Of a stretch of 64,000 bases of DNA, positions 46,618-59,089 are shown one piece after another. Both the position numbers and the translations under genes were made by a program. Source of the DNA: Tenebrio molitor (taxonomy: Eukaryota; Arthropoda; Insecta; Coleoptera; Tenebrionidae); the NCBI RefSeq assembly GCF_963966145.1, contig NC_091046.1, forward strand, positions 25,668,001 to 25,732,000, read 5' to 3'. Numbering within the stretch: the stretch's first letter is position 1; the number at the start of each line of letters is the position of its first letter. A model generated the notes under the pieces. It saw only the letters and a program-made list of their open reading frames with translations, was not told where the DNA came from and made no database searches.

Positions 46618-46929
46618 GTGGGTCCCTTTTTTATTGAGAGCAGTCTCAATCAAACAAAATATCAGGACGGAGCCATACCATATAATGCACGCATGAATTT
46701 TGTATTTTTAAATCATTTACATCATTTTGGTGAACGACAAATGAGTGTTCATGGAGCTATACGATGGCCCGCTAGATCCCCAGATTTGAATCCATTGGAT
46801 TTCTTTATATACATTCAAAACTTTGGAGATAATGTTTATTTGACCCCACCAGGTACCCAAAAAGAGTTAAGAAAAAAGATAGTGCGACTATGTCAGGAAA
46901 AACTCCGAAATTTTTTACTGCAAAGGTGA
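46618..46929 (+). pseudogene. Transposase C-terminal remnant
   Basis: The frame contains RWPARSPDLNPLDFF, the block carrying the last catalytic region of DDE transposases of this insect family, then LTPPGTQKELRKKI. The preceding aspartate region is only vaguely recognisable (KYQDGAIPYNARMNFVFLN). No N-terminal domain remains in this element. Confidence 0.7.
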
Positions 46930-47247
46930 GCATTTCTAGAAGGTATCGACAGTGTCTGCAACAGCATTGAGGAAATTTTGAACACCTAGAATAGATTTTG
47001 TATTGTTTACAAATTTGATTAAGTACTTGATTTTCGATTTTCAATTTTTTTCATTTAAAATACATTTTTTGTTTTTTCTTTTAATGTAAGAATATTCAGA
47101 AGAAGATTCTTTATAAGAACGAATAAAAAAATACCAGTAGATAGAGTGTAATTTGAAAAAAAAAAAGTTGGCCATCGTCTGTCAAAAAATAGATGTCGAA
47201 AAAAATATCGAATAGGATAATAATAAAGTGTTTTTCGAACTATTTCA

Positions 47248-47365
47248 ATTCAATTCAACTTCATTTATTTCCTTGCTTATTTATTACATTTCATTCGTTC
47301 TTAGGGCTATGGCAAATTTTTACAAGGGGGCGCTGCTGAGGCTTAAGGCCTTTTCAGCGCTGGGA
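47248..47365 (-). mobile_element. SINE-like or LINE-tail insertion with 12-base duplication
   Basis: 118 bases flanked by CGAACTATTTCA on both sides (47236-47247 and 47366-47377). Read in reverse, it ends in TTGAATTGAAT-type simple sequence, as for target-primed retroposition. No internal Pol III boxes were identified. Confidence 0.75.
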
Positions 47366-47453
47366 CGAACTATTTCATTTGATGTGTCATTTATTTAAAT
47401 CGAATAAAGAATAAGTAAGTTACAGCGCCAAAGGTTTTTCGTCAGTCACCCTG

Positions 47454-48802
47454 TATAAATATTTTTATTAACACCTACGAAATTATAATTTTGTTTACCT
47501 ACGTAATAAATTTTGTCTGTATGAATTAACAATAACCGCTTTGAAAGGACAAAAATGTCTTTATAATCATTTATCGTGATATGTATAAATAAAGCAAATT
47601 TAATTTTGTACTAAATTCTTATCGGTTATCCGCATATAACTGAACAATTATAAAACGTAATACGAGTAGGTATATACTTAGAAGTTAAAAAAAAGTTTTA
47701 GAAATGTACAAAATTTGACATTATCATAAAACATAATAATAAATAAGAGATAAGACATTTTTTAAAACAACAAAGTGAAATAAAAAACACTTCAATTAAT
47801 AATAATTAACGGAAATCAGGTAATATATTTTTTGTGTTTACTGCGACCCCAGTACAATTTCCTGTAAGACTGGCTCACGAGCATGATTAGATTAATTATT
47901 ATTTACAAACAGTAATTTCTGTCGCATCCTATACTTATCTGACAATTTACATAATTAACTATTTCCAAATGAAAAATAAGAGTTATAATTTTATTTCCCT
48001 TTAACTACAAAAATCATCTTTTGAATTATGCGAATGTAAGAAGTAACGTGCTGATACATAAACGTAGTACACTCCAGTGAGCGTTTAATTATAATTAAGA
48101 ACATTATAAAACACGGCAAGAGTTGCAGGAAGAAACCAATCTGCTCAATAGAATGTCATCCGGCCTACGATTAACCGACAGCCAGATGTTTTATAACTTC
48201 TAGATACTAGTGAAAAATATACTTAATTTTTTATGCCAGTGCATCATTTTTTTTTAATCACCGTGTCCATCTATGGAATTGTTATTATTGGCTGTAAGAT
48301 AGTAAAAAAATTAAACGAGTTTCTTATTTGCCACTTCTATTTATGGCAATCTGAAAGGTTATTTTCTGAAATATAAAACAGCGTATGGTAAAATTTTTAT
48401 TTGTTGAATAGATGACACATGGTAGCCGTTGTGCTTTAACAGTTAGTTATTCCCAAAGATGATGCGTGTTTATTGTTTAAATTATTGTTAATCCATTAAT
48501 ACGACAGCTTAATTTTGTAACAGAGGGTATTACATTAAAGTGGTAGAAAGTTTTAAAGGCGATTCCTATTTAAGTTCAGAACAAACGTAGGTATCTAAAT
48601 GTCAACACACTCTAGAACACCGTTTCTTAAAATGAGACATAAGGGAAACCTTGTAGATGTCCTGGAACGGTTTGAAACTTCTCTACCTCATACGTGGAAG
48701 CATACTAAGATGTGCCTCAGAAACCCTCTCCAACATATACAAAATGCTCCTCTGCCCCTTAATTAAATGTCCAACCCTCACGTATATTCAATTAATTATT
48801 AG
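47454..48802. other. Gene-free stretch
   Basis: No element limits or coding frames are supported. Confidence 0.35.
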
Positions 48803-49191
48803 CAGTGGCGGCTCGTGAAGGGGGGCTCTGGGGCGGCGCCCTCCCAGAAATTTATAAAGGAAATAAATAAATAAATGTGTTAAATTTTTTATTAAAGATT
48901 GATTGATTTATTTATTTTATGTCAATAATATCAATGTATCGTATGCAAAGGTGGTAAATAGTAACCTAACTCTGTCCGCGGACGGTCCGCGGTAAGTTTC
49001 ATATTTATTCATTCTCCTCTTTGGGGAGGGCGGCCAGCTCTGGAGCTCTCGATCGCGTATCCTGCATCAATGCAATGGAATGCAGCGTCGAGTTGCGTTG
49101 CCATGACAACGTCACGTTTCACGAGGCCGTTTGTGGCAAGCAAAGTCGGCGCCCAACGTTCATAGGCTCGTTGCAAACGAGATTTTGACGC

Positions 49192-49440
49192 GTGTTGGCA
49201 AAAAATAGCGGTCGACCAGTGCCGAATTTAAATATTGTTTATGAACAGAAGCAATACAAAAAGAAAGCTGCATTTACCCGCCGGTTTAATAAGGATGTTT
49301 ATAAAAAACGCCGTGGATATGTGGTTTTGAAGAAACAAATACCTTTTTCTGTTTTGTGTGCCTACTGTTTGGTGAAGACAATAAGTGGACTGAAGAAGGT
49401 GTGTGTGTGATTTAAAACATCCACGGCGCGCTTGATTTCA
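49192..49440 (+). pseudogene. hAT transposase N-terminal remnant
   Basis: Reads GRPVPNLNIVYEQKQYKKKA, then after a frameshift FGEDNKWTEEGV, similar to the zinc-finger region of ZMYM/TTF-type hAT proteins. Broken and very short. Confidence 0.5.
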
Positions 49441-49679
49441 TTAATAAACATTGTAACGTAATAAAAATATTGTTTATTTTCTTGAATTTTTATTGGACAA
49501 AAATCAATGTGTTGGACATCATTGAAGTCAGAAAAAAATTCTCTACCAGAATAAAAATAAATAAATATATGTTTCTATTTAAAAAAAACAGTGACATTTA
49601 ATTGACATAACAATTAATGTTGAACGTTGAGACGTTTTGTAGTGTTTTTATAACCATTGTATTGTTTTTTTTTAATTAT

Positions 49680-49745
49680 TAAAATCGGACAATAAATAAC
49701 GGAAGCTACGGTTTGTGGCGTTTTTTAGGAAACAGCCTGAATATG
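49680..49745. repeat. Fragment of the 34.1 kb MITE family
   Basis: AAAATCGGACAATAAATAAC and what follows resemble the right end of the element at 34091-34817 (AAAATCGTCCGATAAATAAG), with the terminal CACCCTG decayed. Confidence 0.55.
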
Positions 49746-49747
49746 TA

Positions 49748-50008
49748 CAGTCACGGCCACGGAATTTCGTCAGTCGTTGTTATTCAATTGACATTAGCTG
49801 TAAGACAGGTTCTATATACACACCCCACATTTGAATTTTTGACATCCATGTCATGTCATGGATGTCATGTGGCATTTTGATTTTTATTGTGCGTGACAGA
49901 ATATCTGTCACAAAAACTTTGAATGTCAGTCATAGTGACAATAAAGTTTAGGCTACACAAGTTTTTTCGAATTGGCAGTAAAGTAACGAAATTCCGTGGC
50001 CGTAACTG
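49748..50008. mobile_element. TA-flanked MITE, 261 bases, inside the hAT
   Basis: Ends CAGTCACGGCCACGGAATTT and AAATTCCGTGGCCGTAACTG, TA on both sides. Confidence 0.88.
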
Positions 50009-51255
50009 TACATGTGACGAGCCCTCCCTCGTCAACGAGTCACGAGCCGCCACTGATTATTAGTCTACTCCAAAATGCCTTGAAATAAATCTTGTTTTTC
50101 AAGAGAACTAATTTTTCGACTCCCCTAGAGGTATCCTAGCAACCCATTTAATCTTGAAAAGTAGCAATCTCCTCATATCCAGGATCCTAAACATAAACCA
50201 CAACACCCTCCTATCACTCTCTAGTAGTTAATTATTCATTAACATGCAAAATTTGTTTACTGCTTCTTTTTAAGTTTAAAAATTAGCCACTCAATTGTTC
50301 AGTGAAGTTAATCTGTTTTTAAAATCCCTAAAATGGAGTAACGACTAACGACTGATAATTAAGTATCCTTTTAAAAAGGGATTATGGGCGCAAGATATGA
50401 GTAGGTATCCATAACGATGCGAGTTAACAATATGAAGACTTGAGAAACGTTGCTATTCGATAGGTAAATTTAGACATGATTAACAAGAATCCAAATCTCT
50501 ATCTTGAAAAAATTGTGAGGGTGAAAGAAACTTAGATTCATCACTACCAGAATAACGCTTCGAATTTGCTGAATTTTTTAAGGTAATTAAACCTGGGGTC
50601 ATCTATCCGTACTATCTGTCCACTTCCTGGTATTAATTTTTCAAAACTGTGTTGTGTAAGTTTGTTTTGGAAGAAGTGTAGGGAAATGTAATGCAGGTTA
50701 ACTTAAAACACTGTCAGAGTATGTCAAATATCAAAAACACCAAATGAGATCATGTGTAATTAAATCATGAAAGAATCATTTTCTGTTTAAAATGCAGCTG
50801 CGCAATTAAGGCATGTAAATGTGATTGCAGAACCATTGGGAACAAAAAATGCTGGTACAGCAAACGTTCAAGAGTTTGTACCATAAGTGAAAAACAATTT
50901 ATGGTACCTTCAGTTATGCCAGTGTTTGGTGAAGATCATACTTTTGCTTCTTTTAAACTTGGCATAATTATCCAAATCAGTGTAGTAAACGACTTTCAGT
51001 GCGATTCTGTTTCCAAATAGTTATAATATCGATCGTTACATTGAAAATTGGTTGTTTTAAATATTTTTTTTTTAATTAGAAAATCACTTCCGAATCAAAA
51101 TTTAAAAAAATCAAGTTAATTTAGCAAATATATACTTGTAGAGATCATCAACTTGCTTTAAGAAATCAGCAAGCTCTTTAAAAATCATTTTAAAAAATCG
51201 ATCGTTAAAATAACGATCGCTAAATCATAACAATGTGTAAATGGAATCGCACAGA

Positions 51256-51400
51256 TTGTCTTGATCTTCAAAAAGTCCTGATTTAAATTCCATTGAAAAC
51301 GTTTAGGACATATCAATTGGCCAAAGGGACGCCAAAAATCAATAAATGAGCATGCCTAGACTTTTACAAGAAGTGATAGTTAAGAAGACTTCAGAGAAGA
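51256..51400 (+). pseudogene. Tc1-type transposase scrap
   Basis: One frame reads SSKSPDLNSIENV with stops around it, the conserved block of Tc1 transposases preceding the last catalytic acid. ISIGQRDAKNQ follows. Heavily decayed. Confidence 0.5.
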
Positions 51401-51455
51401 CAGGACAAAATTATAATATTTATGGTTTTAAATTAAATAAATTAAGGTTGATTTC

Positions 51456-51830
51456 TTAAGCTTCTCTTAGTAGTTGTTGTGGGTATTTACTCGTACTTAT
51501 TTTGGCTGGAATTTTTATATTTTTTAAATTCATTCGAATTATTAGATGATGTGACCCTTCCATGGTGTTACAAATTTTTATATATATCTCGTTATCTATC
51601 CCTATCCTATCCCTATGTCCCATGAGGGAATAATGGGATTTACTACTACTCCTTCTACTAGTACTATCCGATGTAGCTCTTACAACATGCTGGCAGCAAT
51701 TAGTATATTTGGGAACTGTCCCGAATCTAGTTTCAATAATCTCCTTTTCCAAAATTTTCTTAATTAGGTTAGAGACTCCATCGATGTAAGGAATCAAAAC
51801 ATGTTCTATGAGTGACCTATTTGTAACCAA
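51456..51830 (-). other. Open frame of 124 codons, function unknown
   Basis: The start (LIPYIDGVSNLIKKILEKEI) faintly recalls the segment before the GIY-YIG domain in some retroelement proteins, but the rest does not follow that pattern. Not accepted as a gene. Confidence 0.2.
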
Positions 51831-52239
51831 AGAGATACGTTTTTTGCTGTATCCATTCTTCCCTAGCGTTGATGCTACATGTCAAATTTTTGCAATTTTA
51901 CTGTCCTTTTCGCATCCCACAGGAGAACTGTCTACTGTTAGAAACACATCAGGTGATTTCGGTTGCTGTGTCCAGGATTACAGTCAATGCTTGTTGAGTA
52001 GCGATTCCATGTACCTGAGTTGGTCCACAAGTACTGGGCTAGCAAGGATCCAAGCTGGATAACATTTTTTCAATTACAAAGACGTGGTATACATATTTAC
52101 ATTCAGTGTTAAACGACACCACAGAGACTGCAAATTATTATAAGTGCTCTACTTCAACTAGTGAAACATCGCATTCCGAAGAAATTGCCTAAAGTGGAAA
52201 CTCCAACCATCGTAACAAAATTATTTGCAAAATAAAGGC

Positions 52240-52460
52240 ATCACCACACACATCCCATGGTTCCGATATTGCCACTTGCGACGTTTATCTGCATTCCCAG
52301 GTAAAAAAAGAGTTACAGGAATGGTGTTTTCCAACTAAAATTGACGCCTTAAAACCTTTAGAGGCGATTTTAAAAAGACTTTCAAAAAGAGCTTTGCTCC
52401 CCGTATTTGATTGGTAGTAACAACAGCGGGATAAGATCATCGTACTCTAGAGTGATTCTA
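52240..52460 (+). pseudogene. mariner-type transposase C-terminal remnant
   Basis: A frame reading SDIATCDVYLHSQVKKELQE, then ILKRLSKRALLPVFDW and stops, matches the pattern SPDLAPCDFFLFPKLK…W of mariner transposases, including the D of the catalytic DD34D region. Only this tail survives. Confidence 0.5.
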
Positions 52461-53358
52461 CAGAATTTGATAGACCTCTTAATTTAATAGATTAATTCAC
52501 AAATTTCTTTTTGCATCTATCGTAGCCTTTGTTAGTTTGTTGAATTGTCCATTAGATACAACCACACACCCGCTGTAAATATTTGCTCAAAAATTCCTAT
52601 TTGTTTGTACTGTTTCACTGTTCAGGTTATGCTAAGTTACCTTATCAACTCATTTTGATCTTTTGTGGAAAAAATATATCGATTGATTGCTACATCTTAG
52701 GAACACACTGAAGAATTCATGACCAGGTCTACTTCAATTAGAAGAACTTCTAAAAGAAGAATAACCACCTGGTTTATTTGATGTTAGCTTTTCTCATGTA
52801 ATGGGCTAACATGCCGTTTTTGTCTTAAGTGCAAATAGAGAAACGTGGATCTGGGCCTTTGTTGGAACATTGGATGAAGGAATCAATTTTGGGCTTGTAA
52901 TGAGATAAACTGGCTTGCACAGAATTACTCGTACGAGTATGTCCAAACGATGTTGACTTATTCTGCCGCCTTCGTGTAACCTTTACAAAATTACCAACGC
53001 TGTCTACGCTTCGAACATTTACATGCAAAGTCGTCGAGAACATTAAGTGTCATTATACATGGAACATTATTATTGGTTTTTAGCATGGGATTTCCCTGAT
53101 GGTCATCATCGATGTTTTCCCGGTTGTTTCACACTTGTGTGTCTCTTGAATTAAAAACTGATTATGTTTTTCTATTTTGCGTTTAGAATAAGTATTTTAA
53201 AGCAACCAAAGTCGTTGGCGTGTTAGAATAGACTAGTAAAATTTACTGTTTTGATGTTGGTAGCGTTGAACTGTCAATTGACATACGTCAAAAAATAAAT
53301 CTCGCAGAGAACAAAGCAAATTAATAAATAACAATGAACAAAAAGTTTAATTTTCATA

Positions 53359-53457
53359 CTAGGATTTGGACTTCTCCGGGAGTAAATTTTCTAACGTCTT
53401 TTGTGTAATTTGCCTAATTTGCGGCGGCGTTAGTGATAAACTTTCTTCAGCATTCAT
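53359..53457 (-). pseudogene. Crypton-like N-terminal remnant, second copy
   Basis: A 32-residue frame: MNAEESLSLTPPQIRQITQK followed by a segment ending LLPEKSKS and a stop. It parallels the 38054-38140 frame (TP-x-x-IR, LLP-KS). No recombinase core. Confidence 0.5.
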
Positions 53458-53547
53458 TTTCAAACATCAAACACGAACATTAAAAAAAAACTGACGTTTT
53501 GAATTAATTTTTTTCACAGTCGGCTAAAATTATGCCACATAATAGTA

Positions 53548-53667
53548 TATTATACACCAAGGTGAAGAAGTTCATGTTTATAGCCAGAGCGCCAAGATTA
53601 TAGGCCGAGGCGTGTCGAGGGTTCTAAGGCGCGAAGGCTATAAGGGACTTCTTCACCGTGGTTTATA
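53548..53667. repeat. Hairpin
   Basis: CACCAAGGTGAAGAAGTTC pairs with GGACTTCTTCACCGTGG; 120 bases overall, ending where the next MITE starts. Confidence 0.55.
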
Positions 53668-54145
53668 CAGGGTGTCCCAAAAATGGCGTACTAACGGTGC
53701 ACTACGGTGTAGAAGAGATTACCGTAAACGTCTGAACAATGTTAAAAAAATTCTATTGGACTTATTTACTGATTTGGCGGTCTTTGAAAGTGGCACTTAA
53801 CAGGTCAATTATTTTGAAATATATGCATGAAATTGTCATGGCAGCTACCTCTCATCGTACATATTATCACAAAGTACAAGATCACTCACTACCAATATCT
53901 AATCTTGCATAATAGAGAATTTAGAAGCTTTGGAAATCGAAAAAATTATTTTAAATCCACTACGGTAACATTTCAAGGTAATGATGTACGAATATATCTT
54001 TGTTTACATTGTATTACCGTTAATAATAATAATAAAAATAATTGATTTTTTTGTCGGAAACATTTTTTCCATATTTTTTTCATGTACATTTAAACATCCT
54101 TGATAAGGTAGTAAGTAGTTTGTACGCCATTTTTGGGACACCCTG
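53668..54145. mobile_element. TA-flanked MITE, 478 bases, copy 1
   Basis: Ends CAGGGTGTCCCAAAAATGGC and GCCATTTTTGGGACACCCTG are exact inverted repeats; TA on both sides. A second copy is at 56327-56783. Confidence 0.9.
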
Positions 54146-54495
54146 TATACTATTTTTTCCACTGCTAGATACGTTAAAACCCTTTCGGATAATAATTATT
54201 AATAAAATTATTTTGTCCGATGCGACGATCCGAGTTCTCATTTTTCAACGGTTGCTATGAAAATCGTCTACGTTAACCAATGAAATCAACGAAAATTTTT
54301 CGTTGCTAGGTGACGGCTCTTCATTGTTCACCTAGGTCTAATTGGGAGAGAAATTCTACTTATGGGGTTGGTTCGAGAGTCAATAATGAAGTCTTCTGAG
54401 ACTAGTAGTGGAAAAATGTTATTACCAACCACCGCAGAATTCCCTACATTTAAAATTTTTATTTTTTTATTTATAAAATGGTACAAAGCGGCAAA

Positions 54496-54624
54496 ATAGA
54501 AAATAGTATAAAAGACTCAAGCACCCACTTGTTCCTCAAATCGCCGCTACGCGGCTCGTTTCGGAATTTCAAATTCGTGCTTGAATTTGCCTTCTGCAAC
54601 TTGTATTATAATATACTATTTTAT
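54496..54624. repeat. Hairpin related to the 37.7 kb family
   Basis: GAAAATAGTATAAAAGACTC … CAAGCAC pairs with GTGCTTGAATTTG … ATACTATTTT, as in the hairpins at 37.7 and 55.4 kb but without the following body. Confidence 0.5.
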
Positions 54625-55394
54625 CCGATTACCGAAGGAGGGGAGGCAATGTATTTAAAAACTCAACCTATTTCGATACGACTTTCACTTTCACATAGGA
54701 TCTATTATAAGATCACGTTATCTTATCAAAGCTAATATCAAAAGAGATGAGAATTTTTTATAACATTTTATTGTTTCTTTAGTAATGGAAAATTTTATGA
54801 AACAAAGTCGCTTTTACCAGGAGACCGCGGGTTAGAGGTTAGATGGGATTTCGAGGCGATTTTGTTTTAACTCAACTCGAGTATAACTTAATGAGTATAA
54901 TTTAACGGTATGAATAGAATAGTACACAATTTTAATTTTCAAAGTTCACTGTAACGTTTGCGCGAAATTTGTCATAGGTTACTTGCAAGTACCAATTGGA
55001 ATTGACTATAAATCTTTTTTTTTTGTTTTTGTTGTGTTGACAAAACAGGGTGTAGCTGAAATACGGGTGTCAATTTTAACACGTAGCAGATCTTGTTAAA
55101 TGAAACGTTTTTTCTATTAGAATTTTTTACGAAAAGGCGTTACAAACTGATTTAAAATTTGGAATAAATTAGCCCGCCTATGGGTAAGGGCGAAAATTTT
55201 TCGTCAAAAATGTATCTGTTAAGACAGCCTCGGTCTATAACATCTTAGACCACATATGTACTTAAAAATGTTTTGATAAACCATTTTCAGGATACTTAGC
55301 TACTTATTTTGTCACTGGTGTCAATTTTTTTAAAATTTATATCATCTATCAATATCAGTCGATGATTCTACATGTAATGTTAAATATATCGTTC

Positions 55395-55922
55395 TAAAAT
55401 AGTGTATTAAAAAAACAAGTTTCATAAGACCAGTCTTGAAGCACGAATTATTAAAGTTTAAAAAACGAGTGGCGTAGGCACGAGTTATTTTAAAGAATGA
55501 GTGCTTCAAGGTTTTATGAAACGAGTTTTTTATAATATTTTTTGTAATTTGCCTTTTTTAAGCCGTTTTTAAACAAAAATGTTTACTTTAGTCAATTTAG
55601 GGATTTTTACTGGCTTAATTTTAAAAGTAAAAATTTGATCTAGTCCCCTTTCGTTTTATCCAAATTCTGTCACAAGATAATCTTGCATGTCGCCCCTTAA
55701 ACTACCTGAAATTGCTAAAAATACGGTCAAATTTTTCCACTTGACACGTTTTATAATTTAAAGTGACATGCATGACAAGATAATTCCGCATCAAACTTTG
55801 CCAACCTAAAAATTTTAGTAAAATGTTCCGTGAATCAATGGCTATAATAACATCGCAGATGATGACGTCGCGTTCGTTAATATGTCTATTAGAGAATCAA
55901 AATGGAGGCAAATTACAAAAAC
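55395..55922. repeat. Hairpin plus Crypton-like repeat, copy B
   Basis: Colinear with 37739-38324: hairpin, body, and the same terminal GGAGGCAAATTACAAAAA. The Crypton-like start is decayed here (DNLACRP, PEIAKNTV). Confidence 0.65.
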
Positions 55923-55948
55923 TACTATTAACAATTTATATTAAAATG

Positions 55949-56239
55949 TTTTTTGTTCGACACTGTCAGAATATGAGAATTTTCTCTTGTGTGAACGGAT
56001 TTTGATAAATGTCACAACTTGTCAAAACGAAACCTCAAGCTAATTTTAAATATTTAAAGCGATTTGGAGCCTTTAAGGGGCTCGTCGAACAAAAAAATGT
56101 TGTATTAAATTCGTTCGTGTGTAAATTGGGTTTTTTGGAACTGGTGGGTCTTTAAAACGCTCTTTTCACTCGCGTTTTAAAATGGCCCACTCGTGCCAAA
56201 AAAACACAAATTAAACACGAACTCATTAAATAAACTACT
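55949..56239. repeat. Foldback repeat family, copy 2
   Basis: Colinear with 27189-27481, starting TTTGTTCGACACTGTCAGAA. Confidence 0.75.
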
Positions 56240-56326
56240 CCGATAATAACATGAATAAGATATTAATAATTTATTTAAAAATTAGAGATGAACGTATGTA
56301 TTTACATTATTGTAACGCATACAATA

Positions 56327-56783
56327 CATAGGTGACCCAAAAATGACGTACTAACGGTGCACTACGGTGTAGAAGAGATTACCGTAAACGTCAGAAAAAT
56401 GTTTAAAAAAGTCTATTGGACTTATTCGCTGATTTGGCGGTCTTTGAAAGTGGCACTTAACAGGTCGATTATTTCGAAATATATGTATTGAATTGTCATG
56501 ACAGCTACCTCTAATCGTACATATTATCACAAAGTAGAAGATCACTCACTACCAATATCTATTCTTATTATTATTAAAATTATTTTAAATCCATTACGAT
56601 AACATCGCAAGGTAATGATGTATGAGTATATCTTTGTTTACATTGTATTACCCTTAATAATAGTAATAAGAATACATAATTGTTTTTTCTGTCTGAAAAA
56701 ATGTTTCTATATTTTTTTCATTTACATTTAAACATCCTCGATAAGGTAGTAAGTAGTTAGTATGCTAATTTTGGGACACTCTG
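56327..56783. mobile_element. TA-flanked MITE, copy 2 of the 53.7 kb family
   Basis: Shares TGACGTACTAACGGTGCACT-type sequence and length with 53668-54145. Its left end is mutated (CATAGGTGACCC); its right end is GGGACACTCTG. Confidence 0.8.
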
Positions 56784-56787
56784 TATA

Positions 56788-57025
56788 CGGTGTGATCAAG
56801 AATGACGAGTCTGTTGGTAACAATGAAATTTGGTAAATTTGAAATTTATCATGAAAGATTCATTTTTATAATATCATAAACATAACCGACATACATACAT
56901 ATCAAAAATGTTTTTAATGTCGTTTCAAGTTAAAAAATCCGGTCAATGTCTGTTGCGAATCAAAAAACACCAGTACTTTTCAATTGTTTCATTGCCAACA
57001 GACTCAGTCATTGTTGATCACGCTG
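56788..57025. mobile_element. TA-flanked MITE, 238 bases
   Basis: Ends CGGTGTGATCAAGAATGACG and GACTCAGTCATTGTTGATCA then CGCTG. It starts immediately after the previous MITE, separated by TATA. Confidence 0.85.
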
Positions 57026-57027
57026 TA

Positions 57028-58869
57028 TTTTTTGCACGTAGATTATAGAATTTTACTATAAAATAATTGTTAATTATGGTGATTTGTATATTTTTTTCAA
57101 TTTGGAATTTTGTTTGCAATGAAATTTGTGACAGACTTCTTGTTAATATCTTTGTTAAGCAAAGCTGTACAAAATATGTATATGTTCCGTCATGACATGC
57201 TGTGACAAACGGCATGACAATCTAATTAACAAGAAAGCACCATTTCATTAGAAGGTTTTATTAAACGGGGTCGACCGTAAAGTCTTTGGATACACAGTGA
57301 TAGATCGGGATGCACCCTCGCATTTAGGGGAGTTCGAAAGCTCTAATGAATATTTGTAGCGTGTACAAGAAATGAGGAATGGTAACGTTCCTTACGGGTG
57401 CTCGCTTTTTATTTGATTCGGGAATGTCTGGAATTTCATTTCGTTGTAGATGAATCATGCCGACGCGACGACAGGGCCATATATTGCACAGGAGCGATAG
57501 ACGTTCATTTCATTAAATTCAATTGCAAAACACTCGTTCGCCAACATTATGGGCACAATCGCAGGAGAAACGAAGCTCTCGTTTAATATGTATAGTATTC
57601 TGATCACAGGGATTGATTTGTCACGTGAAATATTTCCGTAACAGCATCGACTAATAATAATAATAGGTAGAAGTACATACATACAAAGTGCCACAGAAGG
57701 CATTAAACAGACCTGCTGTCGTTTATTGGATTGTATGCAAGTGGAATCTACATATTTGTTAGTACACATATGTCGAAGTTCTGCGTTTCAGCGACCAACT
57801 GTCAACTCATACTGGTCCCAAAGTCTATCCGCCTTTGTTTTAACCATTAGCGGTACTTGAGCCATCTGTCCGACCATCCGTTGCGATTTATTAGATTTTG
57901 GTGCAATATTTTTTCAAAATTCTCTAATCGTGTTGAATAATTAATCTGGCTAGATAGTACTCTGCATATCAGGATCATTAAGATACAAAGAGCTAATATA
58001 TCTTTCTGGAAGGGATAACAAGACAGATGTTCTTACATCACATTGAAAAAGGAGACATCGTCCACAAATCAAAGTAACGTTTAAATTAAAAAAATATACC
58101 GGGTGATTCAGTTTGGTATTCGCGGCCCTACATCTTTTTTGTTTTAAGAAAAAAGTATAGCAAACCATATATATTTGTAAATCGCTTGTGAAACTACAAT
58201 AGATGATGTTGTCAAATCTTCTCTACGATGACATATGTCAAAGTTAAGACAGTCAACTTTTTTTTTTTAAATAGTACACTATACATTTCTTAGCCTATTC
58301 TTGTAAAGCTTTTTTTTCTACATTTGAATGTGTAAAAAAAGTTGACACTTACATCAGAAAAAAATCGAGAAAAATAATAAAATATTATTTGGATCCAAAT
58401 ATTTGTTTCTCAAAAGTATTCGAATATTTATCGTGTAAGATATGGGTGTAATGTCAGTCGAAATTTCGAAAACGAATATTGTTTGTGATTTTTGCAATAA
58501 TATTGCTAACTTTGTTAATTAATACGTCCTTATTGTCCACATAGAACTAGAGTTCCATACCTATCCTATTACCAACGTCAAAATTAGTGAATGTAAAAGT
58601 AGATTTTTTTTAAATAAAGGCAAATTCCTCAATTAAATGATTTTTCCTTTTATTTTGAGACCTTAGATTTGAAAGAGAAATAAATGTAGAATAAATTAAG
58701 ATACATTTTAAGTAAAGTCTTTCAGTAATTTTGGAAAGATTGCCAAAAAACAAAATGGGGTTCCATATTACCAGTATTACTTTTACAATACAAATTTGTG
58801 GTTTTAAAAATATGTCAAAATACTGATATTAAATAGCTTCAGCCAATTTCAAAGGTTTAAATTAACCTA
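57028..58869. other. Gene-free stretch with one MITE end
   Basis: ACCGGGTGATTCAGTTTGGT near 58,098 looks like an element end but no partner was found. No gene is supported. Confidence 0.35.
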
Positions 58870-59087
58870 CAGTTGGTTTAAAAAAAAAACGGGAAATGAA
58901 ATTTGACCTAATGTGAACTGAAAATTTAATTTGTCAATTTATGTCAATTTGTGTCTGTTTGACAGTAGTATTTCTGACACATAAGTGCAGTTTTTTAACC
59001 TAAATTCTAAAAGGCCGTTTCAAACTATAAAAATTTAATAAAATCTGAACTTTTTCTGACAGTTCCCGTTTTTTTTGAAGCCAACCG
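58870..59087. mobile_element. TA-flanked MITE, 218 bases
   Basis: Ends CAGTTGGTTT … AACGGGAA and TTCCCGTTTTTTTTGAAGCC then AACCG. Separated from the next element by a single TA. Confidence 0.8.
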
Positions 59088-59089
59088 TA

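Larger units (their letters stand above)
46146..47453 (+). mobile_element. DUF4817-type DNA transposon, decayed
   Basis: 1,308 bases, TA-flanked, with inverted ends (CAGGGTGACTGACGAAAAAC and GTTTTTCGTCAGTCACCCTG) that continue inward with about 100 bases of similarity. It contains the C-terminal transposase remnant at 46618-46929 and a later insertion at 47248-47365. Confidence 0.87.
48803..50055 (+). mobile_element. hAT element sharing ends with the 29.8 kb copy
   Basis: 1,253 bases with the same 14-base ends (CAGTGGCGGCTCGT) and a perfect 8-base duplication ATTATTAG (48795-48802, 50056-50063). A subterminal CCCAGAAATTTAT is also shared with the 29.8 kb element. It contains a transposase N-terminal remnant and a nested MITE. 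Confidence 0.92.
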
